Part shown: piece by piece, positions 57,297 to 64,000 of the stretch | How the letters are laid out: each line of letters opens with the position of its first letter | Numbering within the stretch: position 1 is the stretch's first letter | Notes under the pieces: generated by a model | Told to the model about the DNA's origin: nothing | The model's input: only the letters and a program-made list of their open reading frames with translations | Databases searched by the model: none | DNA from: Coriobacteriia bacterium | GTDB taxonomy: Bacteria; Actinomycetota; Coriobacteriia; Anaerosomatales; Anaerosomataceae | DNA length: 64,000 nt | Reading direction: 5' to 3' | NCBI GenBank assembly: GCA_030651765.1 | Contig: JAUSBY010000005.1 | Span: 186,001-250,000 of the forward strand | Program-made: the position numbers and the translations under genes

Positions 57297-58829
57297 GTGC
57301 CCGCTCGCCCGTTTCGCGTGGCCGTCATCGACATCGGCTCCAACTCCATTCGCGGCGTCGTCGCCGAAGTCGCACTCGACGGCAGCCACCGCGTCATCGA
57401 CGACGAGCGCTTCCAGACGCGCCTCGGCGCCGGCCTCACCGACACCGGCGCGATCGCGGAGGACCGCATCGCAGCGTCGATCGAGGCGCTCGGGACCCTG
57501 CTTGCCGTGGCCGACTCGCGGGGCGCCACCACCGTCCGCGCGGTCGCGACCGCCGCCGTGCGCACAGCGTCCAACAGCGACGAGTTCCTCTCTCTCGTGC
57601 GCGAGACGCTGGGGCTCGACATCGAGATCGTCGATGGCGAGACGGAAGGTCACCTGGCCTTCGCGAGCGCGGCGGCCAACTTCGACCTCCCCGACCCCGC
57701 GTGCGTTCTCGACATCGGCGGTGGCTCGCTCGAGGTCGTCTTCGCCCTCGGCGGACAGATCACCGCGGTGCACTCGCTCCCGCTCGGTGCGGTGCGGTTG
57801 CTTGCCGGGCTTCCGGCCGATGAGGACCCGCCGTCGGCCGGTGCGCTCAAGCGGCTGTGCGCCAAGGTGCGCCTGGCCCTTGCATCCGAGTTCGGTGACA
57901 CCGTCCCGCAGGTCCAGACAGTCATCGCAAGCGGAGGCACGATCACGTCACTGGTTGGCGTAGCGGCCGCCGACCGCGGCCAGACGCCCGTCACGCTCCA
58001 GGGTGCCGAGGTCTCCGCAGCCGAGGTGGCCGGGATCTCCGCGCGTCTCGCGGCGATGCGAAGCGCCGCGCGCGCCCGTGTCCCCGGTCTCGCGTCGTAC
58101 CGCGCTGACACGGCGGTGCCCGGGAGCGTGGTCGTGACAGAGCTGATGCACCTGCTGGGAGCCGAGCGGCTCGTCGCCAACCAGAAGGGACTTCGCGAAG
58201 GCATCCTGCTCGACACGATCGCGCGGCTCGGCCGCGACAGCGCGCCGGTGCCGCTGCGGGACGTGGCGCTCCGCTTCGGCGAGCGCTGCCGCTTCGACGC
58301 TCCCCATTCGGCGCACGTCACCGGACACGCGCTCCAGATCTTCGATGCACTCGCACCGGAGCGTCCGCTCCTCGACGCGCGCGCGCGCGAGCTGCTTGAG
58401 GTGGCGGCCATCCTCCACGACGTCGGCTACTTCATCGGCCACGACAAGCACCATCGCCACTCGTGGCACCTCATCATCCACGCGCCGCTTGCGGGTCTCA
58501 CCGCCCGCGAGGTCGCGATCGTCGCAGCCATCGCCCGGTACCATCGCGGCTCGCTCCCCAAGGCGTCACATGAAGCGTGGGCACGCATCGCCGAGGAGGA
58601 CCGCGAGCTCGTGCGCTTCCTGGCGGGCATCGTGCGCATCGCCGACGGACTCGACCGCTCGCAGACCGGCCGCGTGACGTCGGTCAGCCTCGAAGTCGGA
58701 GCGGACGTGCTGAGGGTGGTCGCACACGGAGCCGGCGACCTGGCGGTAGAGCTCTACGGGGCCGGCGCCAAGTCAGAGCTCCTCGCCCGCACCCTCGGCA
58801 CGCGGATCGAGATCGTGGCGCGCCGCTGA
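57297..58829 (+). CDS. ppx: exopolyphosphatase / Ppx-GppA phosphatase family
   Basis: A 510-residue member of the actin-like ASKHA fold. The N-terminal domain has [64 protein letters not shown] and [11 protein letters not shown]. The C-terminal about 190 residues are an HD domain with [21 protein letters not shown]. It releases phosphate from polyphosphate or from pppGpp; the two are not separable by eye. GTG 57297 follows AGGAGG. It is a lone plus-strand gene, divergent from glyQ and convergent with recO. Confidence 0.94.
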   Translation: MPARPFRVAVIDIGSNSIRGVVAEVALDGSHRVIDDERFQTRLGAGLTDTGAIAEDRIAASIEALGTLLAVADSRGATTVRAVATAAVRTASNSDEFLSLVRETLGLDIEIVDGETEGHLAFASAAANFDLPDPACVLDIGGGSLEVVFALGGQITAVHSLPLGAVRLLAGLPADEDPPSAGALKRLCAKVRLALASEFGDTVPQVQTVIASGGTITSLVGVAAADRGQTPVTLQGAEVSAAEVAGISARLAAMRSAARARVPGLASYRADTAVPGSVVVTELMHLLGAERLVANQKGLREGILLDTIARLGRDSAPVPLRDVALRFGERCRFDAPHSAHVTGHALQIFDALAPERPLLDARARELLEVAAILHDVGYFIGHDKHHRHSWHLIIHAPLAGLTAREVAIVAAIARYHRGSLPKASHEAWARIAEEDRELVRFLAGIVRIADGLDRSQTGRVTSVSLEVGADVLRVVAHGAGDLAVELYGAGAKSELLARTLGTRIEIVARR

Positions 58830-58838
58830 CGGTACGTG

Positions 58839-59594
58839 TCAGCGCCCGACCGCCGCGGCGTACAGGTCGAGCGCCCGGCACCGCGCGGGCAGGTGGTAGC
58901 CCACGAACGCGCGCATGAGACCGAAGGCGTCGAGCAGCACGGGGCGCGGTACGCCAAGGCCGGGAACCTCGGCCATCGTCGCGCCCAGAAGCGCGACGAG
59001 CGCGTTGCGGGCGCCCGGGCTCATGCGCGCCGTCTCGGCCGCTCCCGCCTCACAGCCCTCACACAGCGGCCCGCCCGCCTCGAGCGAGAAGCGCTCCTCG
59101 TCGGCGTGGACGGGTCCGCCACACACCGGACACGCGTCGAACTGGGGCCGGTACCCGTGCATCGCCATCGCCTTGACGAGAAACGCCACGGTGAGCGCGA
59201 GCAGGTCATCGCCGTCGGCAGCCTGAAGCGCCCCGAGCGTCGCTACAGCAAGGCCGAACAGCCGCTCCTCGGTCTGACACTCCACCGAGATCTTGTCGAG
59301 CACGTCGGCCACGACAGAAGCCGCCTGAGCGCGGTCGTAGTCTTCCCGGATGTGCTGGTGGCTCTCAGCGGTCTGCGCGTCGGTGATCACTTCGAGCGTC
59401 CGACCGGTCGAGAGCATGAAGTCACCCACGGTGTACGGTTCGACGCGCGCGCCGAACCGCGAGCCGGGCTTGCGCGCGCCCTTGGCGACAGCCCGCACCT
59501 GGCAGCCGTCCTCGGCAAGAAGCGTCACGATAAGGTCGGACTCGCCGAGCTTGGTCTTCTTGAGCGCAAGCGCCCGGACGCGGTAGCTCGGCAT
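58839..59594 (-). CDS. recO: DNA repair protein RecO
   Basis: A 251-residue recombination mediator that loads RecA on SSB-coated DNA. The N-terminal OB-fold has YRVRALALKKTKLGESDLIVTLLAEDG and VAKGARKPGSRFGARVEPY. The C-terminal helical region carries a four-cysteine zinc site, CPVCGG and CEGC. It is five bases from deoC and belongs to the recO-deoC-era-cdd-corC-dgkA-ybeY gene run. Confidence 0.95.
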   Translation of the reverse strand: MPSYRVRALALKKTKLGESDLIVTLLAEDGCQVRAVAKGARKPGSRFGARVEPYTVGDFMLSTGRTLEVITDAQTAESHQHIREDYDRAQAASVVADVLDKISVECQTEERLFGLAVATLGALQAADGDDLLALTVAFLVKAMAMHGYRPQFDACPVCGGPVHADEERFSLEAGGPLCEGCEAGAAETARMSPGARNALVALLGATMAEVPGLGVPRPVLLDAFGLMRAFVGYHLPARCRALDLYAAAVGR

Positions 59595-59599
59595 GCGGA

Positions 59600-60280
59600 C
59601 TACCCGCGCGCGTCGAACGCCTCGAGGATCTCGATCCCCGAGGAGGTGCCGATGCGCGAGGCTCCGGCCTCGATCATCGCCAGCGCGGTGTCGAGGTCAC
59701 GGATGCCACCGGCAGCCTTCACACCGATGTCCGGGCCGACGGTAGCCCGCATCAACACGACGTCCTCGACCGACGCTCCACGCGGACCGAAGCCGGTGGA
59801 CGTCTTGACGAAGTGCGCGCCAGCCTCCACGGCAAGCCCGCACGCCCGCTCTATCTGCGCCTGGTCGAGGTTGCCTGTCTCGAGTATCACCTTCACGATC
59901 GCGGCGCCGTGCGAAGCGGCGGCCACCGTGCGCACCACCGCCGCGATGTCATCGAGCACGAATGCGTCGTCGCCCTCGATCAGCGCGGCGTAGTTGAGCA
60001 CCATGTCGACCTCGTGGCAGCCGAGCTGCACCAGGTGCGCCGACTCCTCGGCCTTCGACTCCGTGTTCGCATAGCCGAGCGGGAACCCGGATACCGAGCA
60101 GACGCGTGTGGCCCCGCCACTAAGCCGCTGGGCCGCGAGCGGAACGAGGAACGGAGACACGCACAGGGTCGCAAAGCCGTGTCCCGCGCTCTGCTCCATC
60201 CACGCGGCGGCCGCCTGGTAGCCGACGGTCGGCTTGAGCAGTGTCTGGTCGATAGCCGAAGCGAGCGTCGCTCTGTCCAT
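59600..60280 (-). CDS. deoC: deoxyribose-phosphate aldolase
   Basis: A 226-residue TIM-barrel class I aldolase that splits deoxyribose-5-phosphate into acetaldehyde and glyceraldehyde-3-phosphate. Motifs are IDQTLLKPTVGY, CVSPFLVPLAAQRL, VCSVSGFPLGYANTESK, EVDMVLNYAALIEGD, IVKVILETGNL, the Schiff-base lysine in HFVKTSTGFGPRGASVEDV and VKAAGGIRD. It lies two bases after era. Its role fits salvage of deoxynucleosides alongside cdd. Confidence 0.96.
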   Translation of the reverse strand: MDRATLASAIDQTLLKPTVGYQAAAAWMEQSAGHGFATLCVSPFLVPLAAQRLSGGATRVCSVSGFPLGYANTESKAEESAHLVQLGCHEVDMVLNYAALIEGDDAFVLDDIAAVVRTVAAASHGAAIVKVILETGNLDQAQIERACGLAVEAGAHFVKTSTGFGPRGASVEDVVLMRATVGPDIGVKAAGGIRDLDTALAMIEAGASRIGTSSGIEILEAFDARG

Positions 60281-60282
60281 GC

Positions 60283-61197
60283 CTAGAGCCCCTCTCCGTA
60301 GCCGAAACGCTTGATCTGCGCGGCGTCCCGGCGCCAGTCCTTCTTCACCTTGACCCTGAGGTCCAGGTGTACGCCGGTACCGAGCAGCCGCTCGATGTCC
60401 ACGCGTGCCTGCGTGCCGACCGCGCGGACCATCTCGCCGCCCTTACCGATGATGATGCCCTTCTGCGAGTCCCGCTCCACGTAGATCGTGGCGCGAACAG
60501 TGTGGAAGTCGCGGCTTTCGTCGTAGACGAGGTCGTCGAGCGCCACGCCCACCGCGTGGGGAACCTCGTCGCGCGTCATGCGCAGGACCTTCTCACGCAC
60601 GAGTTCGGCGAGCATCACCGCAAGCGGCTGGTCGGTGGTCATGTCGCGCGGGAAGAAGCGGGGTCCGTCGGGCATATGCACGAGCACCGCATCCACGAAC
60701 GCCTCGAGATTCTCACCGGTCTCAGCCGAGAGGACCACCTCGGCTGTCGGGGTGACAAGCTCGCGGGCGCGTTCGAGCTGCCGGGCGATCGTGGTCTCAT
60801 CGACCAGATCGGCTTTGGTGATGACGAGGATCACGGGGCGCTTGCCGGTGGCCACACGCTCGGCCACCCACCGGTCGCCCGAACCGACCGGCGCCGCTGC
60901 GTCGATACACAGTGCGATGACGTCCACATCGGCCGCGGCGAGCACACTCGAACGGTTCACCTGGTCGCCGAGCGCGTCGACCGGCTTGTGCAGCCCCGGG
61001 GTGTCCACGAGCACGATCTGCGCGTCGTCGCGGTCGAGGACCGCGCGCAACCGATGGCGGGTTGTCTGCGGTGTGTCCGAGGTGATGGCGACCTTCACGC
61101 CGACGAGCGCGTTGACGAGCGTGCTCTTGCCGGCGTTCGGTCGACCGACGATGGCGACGAAGCCGCTGCGTACGATCTCGTACGGGGCTTCCGTCAT
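60283..61197 (-). CDS. era: GTPase Era
   Basis: A 304-residue ribosome-assembly GTPase that binds 16S rRNA. G1 is GRPNAGKST, G2 lies around SDTPQTTRHRL, G3 is VDTPGLHKP and G4 is ITKAD. A C-terminal KH domain includes VERDSQKGIIIGKGGEMVRAVG. ATG 61197 overlaps the cdd stop codon by four bases (ATGA). Confidence 0.97.
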   Translation of the reverse strand: MTEAPYEIVRSGFVAIVGRPNAGKSTLVNALVGVKVAITSDTPQTTRHRLRAVLDRDDAQIVLVDTPGLHKPVDALGDQVNRSSVLAAADVDVIALCIDAAAPVGSGDRWVAERVATGKRPVILVITKADLVDETTIARQLERARELVTPTAEVVLSAETGENLEAFVDAVLVHMPDGPRFFPRDMTTDQPLAVMLAELVREKVLRMTRDEVPHAVGVALDDLVYDESRDFHTVRATIYVERDSQKGIIIGKGGEMVRAVGTQARVDIERLLGTGVHLDLRVKVKKDWRRDAAQIKRFGYGEGL

Positions 61198-61625
61198 GCG
61201 TCGTCGTTCCCGTCGTCCTGATCGAGATAGCCACGAACGAACGCATCGGGGAGCAGCTCATCGAGCCGGCGGACGTCCACGGCGTCGGTGCGGCCGCCCA
61301 TGATCACGCGCATCGACGGGTTGAACTCGGCCAGGAACTGTCGGCACGCTCCGCACGGCACGGTGGGCGCCTCGGAGTCACCGACGACGGCGACCGCGTC
61401 GAAATCCGTGTGCCCGGCCGTGACTGCGGCAAGCGCCGCGGAGCGCTCGGCGCAGATGCACGAACCGTAGGCGGCGTTCTCGACGTTCACGCCCTGGAAT
61501 ATCTCACCCCCGGCGAACACGGCCGCGCCGACCCGAAAGCCCGAGTACGGCGAGTAGGACCGCGAGTGCACCTCACGAGCGAACGCGAGCAGCGTGAGGT
61601 CGGCTTCCGTGATGTGTCTAGGCAT
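61194..61625 (-). CDS. cdd: cytidine deaminase
   Basis: A 143-residue tetrameric-type zinc deaminase. The active site is CICAERSAALAAV (Cys and catalytic Glu) and the second zinc pair is PCGACRQFLAEF. The N-terminal SYSPYSGFRVGAAV matches the family. ATG 61625 (MPRHITEADL) gives the natural start and overlaps the upstream CorC-type gene by eight bases; the longer frame from 61697 is shadow. Coupled to era. Confidence 0.96.
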   Translation of the reverse strand: MPRHITEADLTLLAFAREVHSRSYSPYSGFRVGAAVFAGGEIFQGVNVENAAYGSCICAERSAALAAVTAGHTDFDAVAVVGDSEAPTVPCGACRQFLAEFNPSMRVIMGGRTDAVDVRRLDELLPDAFVRGYLDQDDGNDDA

Positions 61626-62904
61626 CGTCTGTCTCCATGTCGTCGTCTGTACGGGGCTCCACGAGCAGCCTGCGAACGCGGGTTCCTTCAACCTCACGGG
61701 CGGTGATGCGCACGCCTTCGACCACGATGGACTCTCCGGGTTCCGGGATGCGGCCGGCCAGCTCCACGAACAGCCCGCCGATGGAGTCAGCCTCCAGCTC
61801 GATATCGGTGCCGAGCAGGTCGTTGAAGTCGTCTATCGGGAAGCGGGCGTCGAGCACCATGCTGCCGTCCTCGAGTTCGGTGACCATCGGCTCGGCACGG
61901 TCGTACTCATCGAAGATCTCGCCGACGATCTCCTCGAGCAAGTCCTCGATCGTCACGAGCCCGGCGGTGCCGCCATACTCGTCGGCAACGAGCGCCATGT
62001 GCACCTTGCGCTGACGCATCTCGACGAGCAGCTCGTCGACGGGCTTGGTCTCGGGCACGAAATACGGCTCGCGAGCGAGGAACGCGACCTCTGTCGGACA
62101 GGCGTCGGCCGCCATGCAGACGAGCAGGTCCTTGGCGTACAGCACGCCGCGGATGTCGTCGAGCGTGTCGTGGTAGACAGGGAGGCGCGAGCAGCCTGAT
62201 GCCCGAACCACGGACACCGCCTCGGTGACGTCGGCGGAGTCTTCCAGGCAGATCATATCGGTGCGAGGAACCATGACCTCGCGCACGATCTTGGAGGCGA
62301 ACGCGACCACGGCATCGATGAACGCCGCCTCGGCGCCGTCGGCGTCAGGAGACTCCTCGGCACGGGTCTCCGGCCTGTACTCGTCTCCGGTGAGCCACGG
62401 GTCCGTCACGGTGTCCTCGGCTACAAGCGACACGATCTTGACCCAGCCCGCGCCCAACGCCCGGGCCACGGGGGCCGCCACCGATGTGAGACTCGCCGCC
62501 AGAGGAGCGGATGCCAGCCCGACCCGCTCGGGGTTGTGCACCGCAAGGGTCCGTGGCAGCGCCTCACCGAGTGAGAACACCGCGATCCCGGCCACCGCGA
62601 CGGCAGTGGGAATCGCCCACCACTCGGCCCCGTCCCCCGCGATGCGTGTGGCAGCCCATGCGGCGACAACTGCGCACATGACGTAGGCGAACGCGCGCCA
62701 CAGGGCAGATGCCGCAGCAAGGCGGCTCGGCCACTCGGCAAGCGCATCAAGTGCGGTCGCACCGGGACGCACTGCCTCGACGAGCCGTCGTGTGCGCGAA
62801 CGGGGCAGGAGTCGAACGGCCCCTTCGGCGGCCGACAGCACGGCTACCACGACTATGGACACGATGAGTGTGGCGGCTGCCACGAGCAGAGTGACGGCGG
62901 TCAT
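61618..62904 (-). CDS. CNNM/HlyC-CorC family membrane protein with CBS pair
   Basis: A 428-residue membrane protein. The N-terminal third has three to four helices of the DUF21 domain (LLVAAATLIVSIVVVAVLSAAEGAV). It is followed by two CBS domains (VMVPRTDMICLEDSADVTEAV and FVPETKPVDELLVEMRQRKVHMALVADEYGG in separate motifs) and a C-terminal CorC_HlyC domain (GLFVELAGRIPEPGESIVVEG). Members are linked to magnesium/cobalt or sodium efflux; older names call them hemolysins. It is in the conserved ybeY-dgkA-corC-cdd-era order. Transport role is family knowledge. Confidence 0.92.
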   Translation of the reverse strand: MTAVTLLVAAATLIVSIVVVAVLSAAEGAVRLLPRSRTRRLVEAVRPGATALDALAEWPSRLAAASALWRAFAYVMCAVVAAWAATRIAGDGAEWWAIPTAVAVAGIAVFSLGEALPRTLAVHNPERVGLASAPLAASLTSVAAPVARALGAGWVKIVSLVAEDTVTDPWLTGDEYRPETRAEESPDADGAEAAFIDAVVAFASKIVREVMVPRTDMICLEDSADVTEAVSVVRASGCSRLPVYHDTLDDIRGVLYAKDLLVCMAADACPTEVAFLAREPYFVPETKPVDELLVEMRQRKVHMALVADEYGGTAGLVTIEDLLEEIVGEIFDEYDRAEPMVTELEDGSMVLDARFPIDDFNDLLGTDIELEADSIGGLFVELAGRIPEPGESIVVEGVRITAREVEGTRVRRLLVEPRTDDDMETDDA

Positions 62905-62932
62905 GACCGGGGTGCGAAGCCTCCCTTATGCG

Positions 62933-63634
62933 TCAGAACCAGGATACCTGAAACACCAGCGTGGCGATGAGGAAACCCAGCAGTCCACCGACAACGACCT
63001 GCGGCCAGGTGTGCGCACCGTTCTCTACCCGACTCTGGCCGACAAGAAACGCGATGAACGTGGCGAGGACCGCCGCGCCGGCACTCTCGGTCACGTAGGC
63101 GATCGCGGTGGCCGACGCGGCTGCTGTCGCGGTATGACCCGAGGGCCAGCCTCCGCGCACGTACGTTCCCGAGCGGGTGATCGCCTTGCCTACGAGCACG
63201 GCAAGCGAGGTCAGCAGCAGCGTGACGATCGTGATGTGTGCCGGCGTATGCCGGACGCGGTTGAGCAGCAGGTCGGCCACATCCCCGATGCGTGCGAAGA
63301 AGACGACATAGCCGACGATCACCGCATTCAAGGCCGCGACGAACACGGCCCCGGCGGCGACGTCCTTGGCTACCTTGGCAAGCGGGTCGAAACTCTGCGT
63401 GGCCACATCCACGGCGGCCTCGAGCGCGGTGTTGGCGAGTTCGGTGACGAAGACGAACGAGATCGCGAAGACGATCGCGATGAACTCCACGCGGCCGATA
63501 CGGAAGAAGAGCGAGGCCGCGAGCACCGCGATCGCGACGACGGCATGCAGCCGCATGTTGCGCTGGGTCCTGAGCGCATAGACGACGCCCTCGATCGCGT
63601 AGTTGAAGCTCCACAGAAGCGAACGGCTGCGCAC
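62933..63634 (-). CDS. diacylglycerol/undecaprenol kinase fused to PAP2 phosphatase domain
   Basis: A 233-residue membrane protein. The N-terminal 110 residues are a DgkA-type kinase: NMRLHAVVAIAVLAASLFFRI, FVTELANTALEAAVDVAT and the DPLAKVAKDVAAGAV lipid-kinase signature. The C-terminal half is a PAP2 phosphatase with GGWPSGHTATAAAS (C2 motif) and SRVENGAHTWPQVVVGGLLG (C3-like region with His and a ligand to the phosphate). Kinase and phosphatase for polyprenyl or glycerol lipids are thus combined. GTG 63634 follows AGGG. It lies seven bases from ybeY. Confidence 0.9.
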   Translation of the reverse strand: MRSRSLLWSFNYAIEGVVYALRTQRNMRLHAVVAIAVLAASLFFRIGRVEFIAIVFAISFVFVTELANTALEAAVDVATQSFDPLAKVAKDVAAGAVFVAALNAVIVGYVVFFARIGDVADLLLNRVRHTPAHITIVTLLLTSLAVLVGKAITRSGTYVRGGWPSGHTATAAASATAIAYVTESAGAAVLATFIAFLVGQSRVENGAHTWPQVVVGGLLGFLIATLVFQVSWF

Positions 63635-63641
63635 GTGCGCC

Positions 63642-64000
63642 CTACCCGCCCGCGTACGCGTCGAGGATGGCCGTCTCGCGTGCGGCCATCGCTCCCGCGT
63701 CGGTCTCGGCCTCGTGATCGTAACCGAGCAGGTGCAGGATCCCGTGGACGAGCAGAACGTCGAGTTCTTGCTCCACGCTGTGTCCGAGTTCGGCAGCCTG
63801 ACGTTCGGCCACCGCAGGCGCGATCACGACATCGCCGAGCGTGAGCGGCTCGCCGCCGGGCGTCGGGCACGGGTCGTCGCACCCGAACGACAGCACGTCG
63901 GTAGGATCCGCGATGCCGCGATACTGCTCGTTCAGGCGCGCCATCTCATCCTCGTCCACGAGCGCGATCGACAGCTCGGACTCGTCAGGCACCGCCTCCA
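63642..64000 (-). CDS. ybeY: endoribonuclease YbeY (partial, 5' end outside window)
   Basis: The C-terminal about 117 residues of the rRNA-maturation metalloprotein. It has MARLNEQYRGIADPTDVLSFG and the zinc site HGILHLLGYDHE. The frame continues to the window edge; the GTG at 63992 has GGAGG only one base away, and the family normally has about 25 residues more upstream, so the true start lies beyond the window. Confidence 0.95.
   Translation of the reverse strand, partial: EAVPDESELSIALVDEDEMARLNEQYRGIADPTDVLSFGCDDPCPTPGGEPLTLGDVVIAPAVAERQAAELGHSVEQELDVLLVHGILHLLGYDHEAETDAGAMAARETAILDAYAGG

Overview
The window is one stretch of a high-GC bacterial chromosome, almost all of it coding and with most genes on the minus strand. 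Many genes start with GTG or TTG and sit behind strong Shine-Dalgarno sites. The gene set fits a high-GC Gram-positive of the actinobacterial lineage: cell-wall-binding type 2 repeats, a LytR-CpsA-Psr-like protein, a two-chain sugar transferase/tyrosine-kinase polysaccharide system, two-subunit glycyl-tRNA synthetase, membrane pyrophosphatase and pyruvate phosphate dikinase. Two-subunit GlyQ/GlyS, the pyrophosphatase and the dikinase point to an anaerobic or facultative Coriobacteriia-type organism rather than a Streptomyces or Mycobacterium relative. That placement is inference; there is no rRNA here to test it.

Region 1 (1-6.5 kb): an ABC-F ATPase, a small unknown protein, a bacteriohemerythrin, then a plus-strand three-PAS sensor kinase lying between a tRNA-Val gene and a 15-bp copy of that tRNA's 3' end. 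Region 2 (6.5-13.7 kb): galE, wecB, a secreted protein with three cell-wall-binding repeats, a polyprenyl-phosphate sugar transferase and a GAF/HD-GYP c-di-GMP phosphodiesterase. Region 3 (13.8-19.5 kb): a complete branched-chain-amino-acid-type ABC transporter whose last gene is an acetamidase/formamidase, so probably an amide uptake and hydrolysis operon. Region 4 (19.7-21.2 kb): an AbiEi/AbiEii toxin-antitoxin pair with a repeat-type operator.

Region 5 (21.3-41.1 kb): the main surface-polysaccharide locus. It holds fcl, gmd, a WecG/TagA-type transferase, a plus-strand secreted matrixin-like metalloprotease, five further glycosyltransferases, an acetyltransferase, a Wzy-like polymerase, a Wzx-like flippase, a Wzz/BY-kinase with an extra C-terminal membrane segment, an unrecognised membrane protein with a duplicated domain, a divergent LCP-like protein and a PASTA-amidase. 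The glycosyltransferase core is visibly less GC-rich than the flanking housekeeping genes. WecB (UDP-ManNAc), the TagA-type transferase, the LCP-like protein and the amidase together suggest a glycopolymer that ends up on peptidoglycan.

Region 6 (41.0-42.5 kb): an orphan tyrosine integrase between a CAU tRNA and tRNA-Asn; its stop codon lies inside the tRNA gene. Region 7 (42.6-64 kb) is core genome: a receiver/HD-GYP protein, rpoD, dnaG, hppA, dgt, ppdK, the PPDK regulatory protein, glyS, glyQ, ppx, recO, deoC, era, cdd, a CorC-type protein, a DgkA-PAP2 fusion and the truncated ybeY. No CRISPR array, rRNA operon or intact prophage is visible.
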